Of a stretch of 38,930 nucleotides of DNA, positions 8,174-16,688 are shown in pieces. Source of the DNA: JASGDB01 sp049841315 (GTDB lineage: Bacteria; Bacteroidota; Bacteroidia; Flavobacteriales; Weeksellaceae). A program made the translations under genes and the position numbers. The notes beneath the pieces were generated by a model. That model ran no database searches. It was not told where the DNA came from and saw only the letters and a program-made list of their open reading frames with translations. Location of the stretch: positions 1 through 38,930 of the forward strand of contig JASGDB010000063.1 of NCBI GenBank assembly GCA_049841315.1, given 5' to 3'. Positions within the stretch are counted from its first letter, which is position 1; each line of letters opens with the position of its first letter.

Positions 8174-8959
8174 TTATTCGTTGCTTGGTTTTCCGATGGT
8201 TGCTAAAATTCCGCCATCGACATAGATAATTTGTCCGTTGATAAAATTACTCGCTTCCGAAGCCAGAAAAATTGCCGTTCCTGCCAAATCTTCGGGATTT
8301 CCCCAGCGACCTTCCGGCGTTCTGCTGATGATAAATTCGTTGAAGGGATTTCCGTCCACCCGGATTGGTTCGGTCTGTGAAGTGGCGAAATATCCCGGGC
8401 CGATTCCGTTCACTTGGATATTGTGTTTTGCCCATTCTGTGGCGAGATTTTTGGTCAGCATTTTCAGTCCGCCTTTTGCCGAAGCGTAAGCCGAAACATT
8501 GTCTCGACCGAGTTCGCTCATCATCGAACAGATGTTGATGATTTTCCCCGATTTTCTTTTAATCATACTTTTTGCAACCAGTTGAGACATAATGAAGGGC
8601 CCAGTCAAATCGACGTCAATCACTTTTCGGAAATCAGAAACTTCCATTTCCAAAGCCGGAATTCTTTTGATGATTCCTGCATTATTAATCAGAATATCGA
8701 TTTTTTTGTGATTGGCTTCGATTTCGGCAACTTTTTCTTTTGCCAACTTCTCATCGGTTACATCAAAAATATATCCTGTCGCTTTATAACCTTTTGATTG
8801 ATAATGAGATAATGCTTCTTCCATTTTGGAAATCGTCGTTCCGGTAATGACCAACTCCGCTCCTGCCCAGGCCAAACCTTCTGCCATTGCCATTCCCAAA
8901 CCGTGCGTTCCGCCTGTAATTAAAGCAACTTTTCCCGTTAAGTCAAATAAATTTTTCAT
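8174..8959 (-). CDS. kduD: 2-dehydro-3-deoxy-D-gluconate 5-dehydrogenase (KduD)
   Basis: Reduces 2,5-diketo-3-deoxygluconate (DKII) to KDG with NAD(P)H, following KduI. It is a classical short-chain dehydrogenase of 261 residues. The Rossmann glycine motif is TGGTHGLG (15-22), NNAG is at 92-95, and the catalytic set is S145, Y158 and K162 (YASAK). SDR substrate preference cannot be read from motifs alone. Direct pairing with kduI, 100 bases upstream, makes KduD the natural call. Confidence 0.93.
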   Translation of the reverse strand: MKNLFDLTGKVALITGGTHGLGMAMAEGLAWAGAELVITGTTISKMEEALSHYQSKGYKATGYIFDVTDEKLAKEKVAEIEANHKKIDILINNAGIIKRIPALEMEVSDFRKVIDVDLTGPFIMSQLVAKSMIKRKSGKIINICSMMSELGRDNVSAYASAKGGLKMLTKNLATEWAKHNIQVNGIGPGYFATSQTEPIRVDGNPFNEFIISRTPEGRWGNPEDLAGTAIFLASEASNFINGQIIYVDGGILATIGKPSNE

Positions 8960-8986
8960 TAAAAAATATCTTTAAATATTTTTATT

Positions 8987-9053
8987 CTCGCTGATTTTTC
9001 AGATTTGGCAGATTTCAAATTTAAAAATTTGCTTGATTTGCTCAATCTGCGAG
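8987..9053. repeat. imperfect palindromic repeat, CTCGCTGATT family, copy 1 (kduI-kduD gap)
   Basis: The ends CTCGCTGATT and AATCTGCGAG are complementary at nine of ten bases. The centre is a perfect CAAATTT-AA-AAATTTG hairpin (9016-9031). A second member lies at 17550-17609, and a partial one at the right window edge (38894-38921). Confidence 0.75.
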
Positions 9054-9059
9054 AGTTAA

Positions 9060-9896
9060 TTATTTTAATTCATCGGTTTTTACAGCGTCCATATCGCCGT
9101 AATCCATATTTTCCCCTGCCATTCCCCAGATAAAAGTGTAATTGGAAGTCCCGACTCCCGAATGAATCGACCATTCCGGAGAGATGACCGCTTCTCTGTT
9201 TTTCATAAAAATATGACGGGTTTCATCGGGTTGTCCCATAAAATGTGAAATGGTTTGCCCCGCTTCTAAATCGAAATAAAAATACGCTTCCATTCTTCTG
9301 GTATGCGTGTGAGACGGCATTGTGTTCCAAACGCTTCCTGTATGGAGTTCCGTCATTCCCATTTGTAACTGGCACGTTTCCAGAACGCTGTTTACCAATA
9401 ATTTGTTGATTGTTCTTCTGTTTGCGTATTTGGAATCGCCGAGTTCTACGATTTCGGCTTCGTTTTTTGTTACTTTTTTGGTCGGATAAGAATGATGCGC
9501 CGGTGCGGAATTGAAGTAAAAATACGGCTGCTCTCCGCCAACGCTTTCAAAAATTACATCTTTTTTTCCTTTTCCTATATATAAGGCTTCTTTATTGCCA
9601 AGTTCGTAAACCGTTCCGTCCACCGTGATTTTTCCTTTTCCGCCAACGTTGATGATTCCCAATTCTCTTCTGTCAAGGAAATTTTCGGCTTTCAGTTCAT
9701 CGATGGTTTCGAGTTTCAGCGGTTGGTTTGTCGGCATTGCTCCGCCGACAATCAACCGGTCATACATTGTATAAACCAGTTTGATTTGATTTTGAGCAAA
9801 CAAATCATTGATTAAAAACTCTTTTCTAAGTTCTTCCGTTGTATATTTTTTTACATCTTCCGGATGATGTGCATATCTGAATTCTGATGAGGTCAT
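9060..9896 (-). CDS. kduI: 5-keto-4-deoxyuronate isomerase (KduI)
   Basis: Converts 5-keto-4-deoxyuronate (DKI), formed spontaneously from unsaturated galacturonate, to DKII. The 278-residue cupin-type protein keeps a zinc site with H196 and H198 (SHTHT), E203 and H245 (PEWSIHSG). This matches the spacing I recall for the E. coli enzyme. It is the first gene of the catabolic operon and is preceded by a promoter and a LacI-type palindrome whose inner edge is 24 bases from the ATG. Heading the operon with kduI makes sense if GH105 products are the main pectin-derived input. Confidence 0.96.
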   Translation of the reverse strand: MTSSEFRYAHHPEDVKKYTTEELRKEFLINDLFAQNQIKLVYTMYDRLIVGGAMPTNQPLKLETIDELKAENFLDRRELGIINVGGKGKITVDGTVYELGNKEALYIGKGKKDVIFESVGGEQPYFYFNSAPAHHSYPTKKVTKNEAEIVELGDSKYANRRTINKLLVNSVLETCQLQMGMTELHTGSVWNTMPSHTHTRRMEAYFYFDLEAGQTISHFMGQPDETRHIFMKNREAVISPEWSIHSGVGTSNYTFIWGMAGENMDYGDMDAVKTDELK

Positions 9897-9919
9897 AGAT
9901 TAAAATTTTAAAAATAAAA

Positions 9920-9933
9920 TGTAATCGATTGCA
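9920..9933. promoter_or_regulatory. LacI-type operator O1 in front of kduI
   Basis: TGTAATCGATTGCA is a near-perfect palindrome centred on CG, the hallmark of LacI/GalR-family sites. It lies in the predicted kduI leader, downstream of the promoter, where bound repressor would block transcription. Three further copies occur at 10461-10474, 19377-19390 and 19595-19608. Binding by the LacI regulator at 24827-25855 is inferred. Confidence 0.75.
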
Positions 9934-9970
9934 TTTGTTTTGATTCGTTCTGATGCAAAAATTACATTGG

Positions 9971-10001
9971 TAAATATAAAATAAATTTACACCGCTCGCA
10001 A
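9971..10001 (-). promoter_or_regulatory. candidate promoter of the kduI-uxaA operon
   Basis: On the minus strand, TTG (10001-9999) is followed after 20 bases by TATATTTA (9978-9971). This is one mismatch from the Bacteroidota -7 box TAnnTTTG. An alternative box, TAATTTTTG, lies slightly closer to the gene. Either start would put operator O1 in the leader. Confidence 0.5.
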
Positions 10002-10400
10002 TAAAACATAATGTTTTTTATAAAATATTTATATTCAGTATTTTAAAAATTAAATTTAATGATTGTTTATGGAATATTTACCTTATAAACGGAATTATTT
10101 TTGCACAAAAAAGCGGATAAAAAAGAAAAATTTACCCAAAATTGTTTCAAGAAGCAGAGATTAAATTTTGTATTCGAGAACAGAAATTTTCAAAATTCCG
10201 TTTTTCACTGGCAATTTTGGTTAAAACATTTGTTTAAAATTTAAAGGAAATCGTAAAAAAATTCCGGTTAATGTGTTTTTGGCTTTGTTTTCTGACAGTA
10301 TAAAGTTAAGATTTATTAATATTTAATTTTCTAATATTCAATTAATTATATTGATTTACAAATAATTTCTGAAAGAACATTCATAAAAAATTAATTTTTT

Positions 10401-10427
10401 TTGCCTGTGATTAAAAAATTATATTAG
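10401..10427 (+). promoter_or_regulatory. candidate promoter of enzyme block 1
   Basis: TTG (10401-10403) lies 16 bases before TATATTAG (10420-10427). The same decamer TTATATTAGA occurs in front of block 2 (19561-19570), again shortly upstream of an operator. That recurrence supports it more than the consensus match, which has one mismatch and short spacing. Confidence 0.45.
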
Positions 10428-10460
10428 ATTAGCCGAATCGGTAGATGTAAAAAATAATTG

Positions 10461-10474
10461 CGCAATCGATTGCA
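10461..10474. promoter_or_regulatory. LacI-type operator O2 in front of the pectate lyase gene
   Basis: The 12-base core GCAATCGATTGC (10462-10473) is perfectly palindromic. It starts 42 bases after the start of the TATATTAG box and 49 bases before the start codon, so it is in the leader. It is 542 bases from O1, compatible with looping between the two. Confidence 0.78.
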
Positions 10475-10510
10475 TTTCTAACAATTAAAATTGATTAAAT
10501 ACAAAATAAA

Positions 10511-13075
10511 ATGAGAAAATTACTTTTTACATTTTTATTGTTTGTGATTTCACACATTTCTGCTCAGACTGTATCTTTTACGGAATCGTCTGGATGGGTT
10601 GAGTCGGCTTATGTGAAATGGTCGCCTGTTGCCAACGCTTGCAGTTACAATGTATATTATACAGGCGAAGGAAATACAGACAAAAAAATTGACAGTTATT
10701 TGATTCGCAATTACGGAACTTATTACCGTGCGGATATTCCCGGACTGAAAGCAGGAAGTTATACCATTACGGTAAAGCCTGTCATTTCCGGAACAGAAGG
10801 AACAGGTTCTACAACCGGAACTTTAACGGTTCTTGCGCAGGACAGAAACGGTTTTGCATTTCACGGCGGTAGAGTTCCCGGCGGATACAAAGCGGACGGA
10901 ACGCCGAAAGACAACGCCATTATTCTCTACATCACGCAAAATACCAAAAACACGGTTGCTTATGACGTGATTACCAAGAGCAATGGCACAACTACCAATT
11001 ATGTCGGTTTCCAGAATATTCTTTCGGGTATCAAAAAAGGGTATGACACAAGACCTTATATTTTTCGTTTGATTGGAAATATTACTGACTTTACCGATAT
11101 GGAAGGCGGCGATATTATTATCGAAAATGACGGAAATTCGTCAAGTTATATTACTGTGGAAGGCATCGGCGATGATGCAACAGCAAACGGCTGGGGAATC
11201 CGCCTGAAACACGCTACCAATGTGGAAATCAGCAATCTCGGTTTTATGAACTGCGACAGCGATGAAGGCGATAATATAGGAATGCAACAAGATAATTCTT
11301 ACATCTGGGTTCACAACTGCGATTTGTTCTACGGACAAGCCGGCAGCGATGCAGACCAAATCAAAGGAGACGGCGCACTCGACAACAAAGCAACGACTTA
11401 CGCAACCTATTCTTACAATCATTTCTGGGATAACGGAAAAGCCTGTCTTTTGGGACTTAGCGAGGGGACGACAACGGGATTGTATGTAACCTATCATCAC
11501 AATTGGTTCGACCATTCGGATTCCCGACATCCGCGTGTCCGTTATTATTCGGCTCACATTTATAATAATTATTTTGACGGTGTTGCAAAATACGGTTCCG
11601 GTTCTACCGAAGGTTCATCATTGTTTATAGAAGGAAATTATTTCCGAAACAGCAAAAAACCGATGATGATTTCTTTGCAGGGAACTGATGTCTGGAACTC
11701 TTCCACACAGCAAAACGACCCGACAAATCAGGGAACTTTCTCCGGCGAAGACGGCGGAATGATAAAGGCTTACAACAATACGCTCGATGCAGACATCGCA
11801 ACCAATTCTATGCGTTTCGTGGCTTACGGAGATACCAATCCGAATTACAATATTTCGGGTGTGATTTCTTCCACAACGGATTTTGACGCTTATGTGGTTA
11901 CAAACAGAGCAGACCAAGTTCCAAGCACGGTAAAATCAAAAGTGGGAAATAATGTTTATAATAACTTCGATACGGATGCTTCTCTTTATGTTAAAAATCT
12001 TGTAATCGATGACCCGGCAGCAGCAAAAACAAAAGTAATGCAATATGCAGGTCGTGTAAACGGCGGCGATTTCAAATGGACATTTACAAATTCCACAGAC
12101 GACACGTCTTATGCCGTCATCACAAGTCTGAAAACCTCATTGACCAATTATTCCTCATCGCTTGTTTCCATTCTGGGAGAAGGAACAAATCAATCGACAT
12201 TGACAAATACTTCGGGCAACGCTTCGCAAACCGTTACTTCGGGAACAGCGGTTACACCGATTGTTTTCACTTGGGGAGGCGATGTTACCGACGTTACCGT
12301 TACAGGTTTGCCGGCAAACGGATTGGTTTATACAAAAGACACTTCCGCGAAAACCGTTACCATTTCCGGAACGCCGACTGCCTCTGTAACTTATTCGATG
12401 ACGACAACAGGAAGCACTTGTTCCACACCGATTACTTCGGGAGGAACAATTACTGTCGGAACAAGCCCATCGACCGGAGGAATGATTCACAATCTTACAA
12501 CGGACGGGACGACCAGCACTTTTTATACTTTTTCGAATTACAGTATGAAGAGTGGCGCAGAAACGGTAACATACAACGGACTGACTTTGACCGTAGCGAT
12601 GAAACTGGAATCGTCCACCTCGATAAGTTTTACAACCACTGCAACAGCCAAATTTGTGATGGTATTTCCTTCGGGTTTTACAGGTTCTGTCAAACTTGAC
12701 GGGACAACTTATACCGCTTCCGCCGGAATTGTTACGATAGAAAATATTACGGCAGGAACACACACCGTTACCAAAGGTTCGGGCAGTTCTTGGTTCTATT
12801 ATCTGGCGACAACATACAATTCAACATTGGCGGCGAATGATATTTCAAAAGCCGAAACAAAACTGTATCCGAATCCGGTTTCCGATTATCTGCACATCAA
12901 TACATCGGACAAAATTCTGAATGTAACGGTTTACAATTTTGCAGGAAGTATCGTGAAAAATAATGTTGTTGCAAACAATGGTTCTGTCGATTTGAGAAAC
13001 CTCAACAGTGGAAATTATATCATCTCGATTACAACCGACAAAGGCATTATTACAAGAAAAATTATCAAAAAATAA
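10511..13075 (+). CDS. T9SS-secreted pectate lyase, PL1 family, with accessory beta domains
   Basis: Extracellular endo-lyase that cleaves polygalacturonate by beta-elimination. The 854-residue protein starts with a signal peptide ending ISAQT (1-20), followed by an Fn3-like module (about 25-108). A right-handed beta-helix PL1 domain (about 115-440) holds IWVHNCD (265-271) and HHNWFDHSDSRHPRVR (329-344), whose arginine is the probable catalytic base. Two smaller beta-rich regions follow (about 550-640 and 655-775). The end is a type A T9SS sorting domain beginning KLYPNPVSDY and closing with KIIKK. It is the first gene of enzyme block 1, under O2. The 655-775 region resembles the small secreted protein at 19658-20506 in its pattern of strands. 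Confidence 0.92.
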   Translation: MRKLLFTFLLFVISHISAQTVSFTESSGWVESAYVKWSPVANACSYNVYYTGEGNTDKKIDSYLIRNYGTYYRADIPGLKAGSYTITVKPVISGTEGTGSTTGTLTVLAQDRNGFAFHGGRVPGGYKADGTPKDNAIILYITQNTKNTVAYDVITKSNGTTTNYVGFQNILSGIKKGYDTRPYIFRLIGNITDFTDMEGGDIIIENDGNSSSYITVEGIGDDATANGWGIRLKHATNVEISNLGFMNCDSDEGDNIGMQQDNSYIWVHNCDLFYGQAGSDADQIKGDGALDNKATTYATYSYNHFWDNGKACLLGLSEGTTTGLYVTYHHNWFDHSDSRHPRVRYYSAHIYNNYFDGVAKYGSGSTEGSSLFIEGNYFRNSKKPMMISLQGTDVWNSSTQQNDPTNQGTFSGEDGGMIKAYNNTLDADIATNSMRFVAYGDTNPNYNISGVISSTTDFDAYVVTNRADQVPSTVKSKVGNNVYNNFDTDASLYVKNLVIDDPAAAKTKVMQYAGRVNGGDFKWTFTNSTDDTSYAVITSLKTSLTNYSSSLVSILGEGTNQSTLTNTSGNASQTVTSGTAVTPIVFTWGGDVTDVTVTGLPANGLVYTKDTSAKTVTISGTPTASVTYSMTTTGSTCSTPITSGGTITVGTSPSTGGMIHNLTTDGTTSTFYTFSNYSMKSGAETVTYNGLTLTVAMKLESSTSISFTTTATAKFVMVFPSGFTGSVKLDGTTYTASAGIVTIENITAGTHTVTKGSGSSWFYYLATTYNSTLAANDISKAETKLYPNPVSDYLHINTSDKILNVTVYNFAGSIVKNNVVANNGSVDLRNLNSGNYIISITTDKGIITRKIIKK

Positions 13076-13103
13076 AGTTTTTTTAGGGATTAATAGTGAA
13101 TAT

Positions 13104-13147
13104 GAGTTTTCATTCCGTAAAAAGAATGGAAACTTGTATTTTTTAAA
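13104..13147 (+). terminator. possible terminator or attenuator after the pectate lyase gene
   Basis: GTTTTCATTC (13106-13115) pairs with GAATGGAAAC (13124-13133) through one G-T pair, with an 8-nt loop. A T-rich stretch follows a few bases later. It lies 30 bases after the stop codon. Because the next gene begins at 13161 with no clear promoter, partial attenuation is as likely as full termination. Confidence 0.4.
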
Positions 13148-13160
13148 AGATTTTGAAAAA

Positions 13161-14171
13161 ATGAAAATCGCAGACCTGTTTTTCCGGACGATTCTGATGT
13201 TCTCGTTTTTGACGGGCATTGTTTCTTTTTCCGCCAATCCTGTAAAAAAAATCATCGTTGCACAGGACGGAAGCGGCGATTTCAAAACCGTTCAGCAGGC
13301 GGTAAATGCCGCCGATGACAATCTCAGTTCCAAAACAAAAATCTTTGTCAAAAAAGGAATTTATCGGGAAAAAATTACCGTTTCCGAAACCAAAGGCGCA
13401 ATCTCTCTCGAAGGCGAAAATGCAGAAAAAACCATTATCGTTTACGATGATTTTGCATCGAAAAAAAACGCTGAAGGTCAGGAAATGGGAACGAAAAACA
13501 CCGCCACTTTTTTTGTTTTTTCGGATAATTTTTCGGCGAAGAATATTACGTTTCAAAATGATGCAGGAAGAGTAGGACAGGCGGTTGCCGTTCTTGTTTC
13601 CGGCGACAAAATTGTTTTTGAAAACTGCCGTTTTCTCGGATTTCAGGACACGTTGTATCTCAAAGGCGAACACGATATTCCCTGCCCGACAAGAAAAATC
13701 CGCAATTATTTCAAAAACTGCTACATCGAGGGAACTACGGATTTTATTTTCGGAGCATCGACGGCGGTTTTCGAGAATTGCACGATTTTCGCAAAAGAAA
13801 AAGCGACCTATCTCACTGCCGCTTCAACCCCGGAAAATGTAAAATTCGGTTTTGTTTTTATTAATTGCAAAATCAAAGGCGAAGCCGACAAACAGTCGGT
13901 TTATCTCGGAAGACCTTGGCGCGTTTTTGCAAAAACGGTTTTCATAAATTGCGAAATCGATAACATTATCAAACCCGAAGGTTGGCATAACTGGAAAAAA
14001 CCTGATGCGGAAAAAACCGCTTTTTATGCGGAATACAACTCCAAAGGAATCGGCGCAAATCCCGATAAAAGAGTAAATTGGTCACATCAATTAACAAAAA
14101 AAGAAGCCAAAGAATATTCGCCGAAAAATATTCTTTCGGGAAAAGATAATTGGAATTTTAAAATCAAATAA
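13161..14171 (+). CDS. pectinesterase, CE8 family, periplasmic
   Basis: Removes methyl groups from homogalacturonan to expose it to lyases and hydrolases. The 336-residue beta-helix protein has the full active-site set of pectin methylesterases: Q140 in QAVAV, D163 in FQDTL, D194 in TDFIFG and R251 in LGRPW. The start at 13161 gives a clean signal peptide (MKIADLFFRTILMFSFLTG). The longer open frame back to 13008 would overlap the lyase gene and bury the signal. There is no T9SS sorting domain, so it probably stays in the periplasm and acts on imported fragments, unlike the large pectinesterase at 22063-24693. Confidence 0.93.
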   Translation: MKIADLFFRTILMFSFLTGIVSFSANPVKKIIVAQDGSGDFKTVQQAVNAADDNLSSKTKIFVKKGIYREKITVSETKGAISLEGENAEKTIIVYDDFASKKNAEGQEMGTKNTATFFVFSDNFSAKNITFQNDAGRVGQAVAVLVSGDKIVFENCRFLGFQDTLYLKGEHDIPCPTRKIRNYFKNCYIEGTTDFIFGASTAVFENCTIFAKEKATYLTAASTPENVKFGFVFINCKIKGEADKQSVYLGRPWRVFAKTVFINCEIDNIIKPEGWHNWKKPDAEKTAFYAEYNSKGIGANPDKRVNWSHQLTKKEAKEYSPKNILSGKDNWNFKIK

Positions 14172-14180
14172 TATCAAAAA

Positions 14181-14217
14181 CTCATCTCCCTCTCCTTTGC
14201 AGAGGGTTGGGGTGAGG
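14181..14217. repeat. palindromic repeat before the DUF4861 gene
   Basis: CCCTCT (14188-14193) and AGAGGG (14201-14206) form the inner stem, and CTCATC/GGTGAG the outer one with a wobble. I recall this CCCTCTCC…GGTTGGGGTGAGG type as a common dispersed flavobacterial repeat. It has no T tract and so is unlikely to terminate transcription. Confidence 0.65.
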
Positions 14218-14233
14218 AAAAAAAAGTCAAAAA

Positions 14234-15238
14234 ATGCGTTTGAAAAATCGAAAAATAATAAAAAGAAGTATCGGGTTTGCTGTGATTTTATCGATGATAA
14301 TTTCCTGTTCGGTTAAAAAAAATACGGCACATTTTACCGGTGGCAAATTTTCTTACGCCGAATTATCCGTCAAAAAAGGCGGACATTGGGAAGGCAGAAA
14401 ATACATCGGCGGAACTTTTGAAAATGTTTCCGAGTTGGATTTGCCGAAACAGCACACCGACCATTCCTTTGATATTCGCTACGAAGGTCCGGGTTTGGAA
14501 AATAACCAAATCGCTTACAGATTATATCTGGATTGGAGAAATGCAACCGATATTTTCGGGAAAAAAGTCGATTCTTTGGTTTTGCCAAACGTCGGGCAAG
14601 ACGGTTTTGATTCCTATCACGAAGATGCAGATTGGGGACAGGATATTTTGAAAGCGGGAAAATCTCTCGGCATCGGAAGTTACGGAAGATATGAGAAATC
14701 GACCAGCACTGTTCATCCGTTCAAATCGGTAGAAAATACGTTTACAAAAATTGAAAACAGCAAAACGGAATCTTCGGTTTCAATCTATTACAAAGGTTGG
14801 AAAATGCTGAATGACAATATCAATCTCAAATCCAAACTCACGATTTTTCCTTACGACCGATTCGTAAAAGTGGATTTGTCATCAAGTCAGAATATCGATG
14901 CGCTTTGCACGGGAATTGTTTATTTCAAAGATATTCCGATGACAAAATCAGTCAGCAAAAGCGGAAAATGGGCGTATATTTCGACTTACGGAAAACAGAC
15001 ATTGACCGACCGGAACGATACTTTGGGAATGGCAATTTTTTATAAAGTTGAAGACGTTCAGGAACTGACGCAAAATGCAGATAATCATTTAATTATCTTT
15101 AAACCGACAACGAAAAAATTGACGTATTATTTTCTCGGAGCGTGGTCGGACGAACCAAACGGAATCAAGAACAAATCAGAATTTTTGAACGATTTGAATA
15201 AAAAATTAGACAAACTCGATAAAGACGGAAAACTTTAA
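14234..15238 (+). CDS. DUF4861 family lipoprotein of the pectin locus
   Basis: A 334-residue protein with a lipoprotein signal (lipobox IISC, cysteine about residue 25), so probably membrane-anchored in the periplasm or on the surface. The body matches my memory of the DUF4861 family: GGHWEGRKYIGGTF near the start, then HSFDIRYEGPG, YRLYLDWRNATDIFGKK and a central DSYHEDADWGQD. These Asp/Glu/His-rich segments could be a sugar-binding or catalytic site. The catalytic activity is not known to me. It sits 62 bases after the CE8 gene and only 3 bases before the GH105 gene, so it is very likely co-translated with GH105 and involved in handling pectin fragments. Confidence 0.8.
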   Translation: MRLKNRKIIKRSIGFAVILSMIISCSVKKNTAHFTGGKFSYAELSVKKGGHWEGRKYIGGTFENVSELDLPKQHTDHSFDIRYEGPGLENNQIAYRLYLDWRNATDIFGKKVDSLVLPNVGQDGFDSYHEDADWGQDILKAGKSLGIGSYGRYEKSTSTVHPFKSVENTFTKIENSKTESSVSIYYKGWKMLNDNINLKSKLTIFPYDRFVKVDLSSSQNIDALCTGIVYFKDIPMTKSVSKSGKWAYISTYGKQTLTDRNDTLGMAIFYKVEDVQELTQNADNHLIIFKPTTKKLTYYFLGAWSDEPNGIKNKSEFLNDLNKKLDKLDKDGKL

Positions 15239-15241
15239 AAT

Positions 15242-16480
15242 ATGAATTTCAGCAAAATCAAAATATTAGCCGTTTCGATTCTCGTTTCGGGAACAGTTTT
15301 TTCCTGCGCGCAAAATCCCAATCATCAGAAAAATGCGGAGATTTCTCAAAAAGTCATTTCCGAAAAACTGCCTTGGTCGGAGCGAATGATGCAATCCGAA
15401 ATGAAACGTTTCCCCGAAGCGTGGATGCTCGATTTTTTCAAATCTCCGAAATGGAGTTACCCGAACGGATTGGTTTTGAAAGGCGCAGAACAACTTTACA
15501 AAAAAACAGGAAAACAGGAATATTTCGATTATATAAAGGCTTACGCCGACGAATTGGTAACTACCGACGGAACGATAAAAACCTACGACATCAAAAAATA
15601 CAATCTCGATATGCTCAATTCGGGAAATGTTTTGATTTATCTTTATTCCGTTACCAAACAGGAAAATTATCTGAAAGCGATGCGGTTATTACGTTCGCAA
15701 CTCGACAATCAGCCGAGAACTTCCGAAGGCGGATTTTGGCACAAACAGGTCTATCCCAATCAAATGTGGCTCGACGGATTGTATATGGCAGAACCGTTTT
15801 ATGCAAATTACACAAAATTATTTTCGACAGGAGCGGAAGCCGAAAAATCTTATGACGATATTGTCCATCAGTTTGATGTGATTCAGAAACATTTGGTGGA
15901 CGAAAAAACAGGATTATTATATCACGGTTGGGACGAAAGCCGAACGCAAAAATGGGCAGACAAAACAACAGGACTTTCCCCGAATTTTTGGGGAAGAGCA
16001 ATGGGTTGGTACGGAATGGCAATCGTAGATGTTTTGGATTTTTTGCCGGAAAATCATTCGGGAAGAGCAAAACTCATTGGTTATCTGAAATCCTACTGCG
16101 AAGCGTTATTGAAAGTTCAGGACAAGAAAACCGGACTTTGGTATCAGGTTTTGGACAAGGGAAATGAAAAAGGAAATTATCTGGAAGCCTCGTGTTCATC
16201 GATGTTTGTTTACACATTTGCAAAAGCGGCAAGAAAAGGTTATCTTCCAAATTCATATAAAAAAATTGCACAAAAATCTTACGACGGAATCCTCAAAAAT
16301 TTCGTTTCCGTAGAAAAAGACGGAACGGTCAATCTCAACAAAGTTTGCGCTGTTGCCGGTTTAGGCGGAAATCCTTATCGTTCAGGAACTTACGATTATT
16401 ATGTAAATGAGGAAATCCGCTCCAATGACCCGAAAGGAACAGGACCGTTTATTTTAGCAAGTTTGGAATTAGGGAAATAA
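15242..16480 (+). CDS. GH105 unsaturated rhamnogalacturonyl/galacturonyl hydrolase
   Basis: Releases the 4,5-unsaturated galacturonate left at the non-reducing end by lyases, using hydration of the double bond. The product rearranges to DKI, the KduI substrate. The 412-residue (alpha/alpha)6-barrel protein holds the family's two key aspartates, D123 in YNLDMLNSG and D178 in MWLDGLYMAEPF (the probable catalytic acid). The N-terminus is a lipoprotein-type signal (TVFSC, cysteine 22). It directly links the secreted lyases to the kdu genes. Whether it prefers rhamnogalacturonan or homogalacturonan fragments cannot be told from sequence. Confidence 0.92.
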   Translation: MNFSKIKILAVSILVSGTVFSCAQNPNHQKNAEISQKVISEKLPWSERMMQSEMKRFPEAWMLDFFKSPKWSYPNGLVLKGAEQLYKKTGKQEYFDYIKAYADELVTTDGTIKTYDIKKYNLDMLNSGNVLIYLYSVTKQENYLKAMRLLRSQLDNQPRTSEGGFWHKQVYPNQMWLDGLYMAEPFYANYTKLFSTGAEAEKSYDDIVHQFDVIQKHLVDEKTGLLYHGWDESRTQKWADKTTGLSPNFWGRAMGWYGMAIVDVLDFLPENHSGRAKLIGYLKSYCEALLKVQDKKTGLWYQVLDKGNEKGNYLEASCSSMFVYTFAKAARKGYLPNSYKKIAQKSYDGILKNFVSVEKDGTVNLNKVCAVAGLGGNPYRSGTYDYYVNEEIRSNDPKGTGPFILASLELGK

Positions 16481-16501
16481 AATTTGTTGTAAATATTATC
16501 T

Positions 16502-16670
16502 AAACGCAAAGGTCGCAAAGAATATTTTTATAATTATTATGAATATTTTCGGTTCGCAAAGGCACTTCGTTCAGCGAAGATTGACTGTTTTACTTTGCTA
16601 AGTTTTACGCCTTTGCGAACGAAAAATATTTTCAATACATTCAAAAAAACTTTTGCGACCCTTGCGTTAA
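16502..16670. repeat. nested palindromic element (MITE-like), GH105-CE12 gap
   Basis: The outer arms are AACGCAAAGGTCGCAAAG (16503-16520) and its near-complement ending TTGCGTTAA (16670). Inner arms lie at about 16541-16563 and 16609-16633, built on TTCGCAAAGGC/GCCTTTGCGAA. The tip is a small hairpin, CTTCG/CGAAG (16565-16579). It fills almost the whole 208-base gap and carries no open frame. Confidence 0.8.
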
Positions 16671-16688
16671 ATCTATAAAATTAAAAAA

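Larger units (their letters stand above)
9897..10510. other. 614-bp divergent control region between kduI and the pectate lyase gene
   Basis: Very AT-rich non-coding sequence holds two outward-facing promoter/operator sets, one at each end (O1 for kduI, O2 for the lyase). In between I see no open frame of note. There is one perfect -7-like box, TATTTTTG at 10096-10103 on the plus strand, without a well-spaced TTG. A weak hairpin pairs CAAAATT (10191-10197) with AATTTTG (10213-10219). A small RNA or a long leader is possible but unproven. Confidence 0.6.

Noticed and set aside
13008..13160. Longer start for the small pectinesterase
   Set aside because: It would overlap the lyase gene, run through a hairpin and hide a clean signal peptide that begins at 13161.
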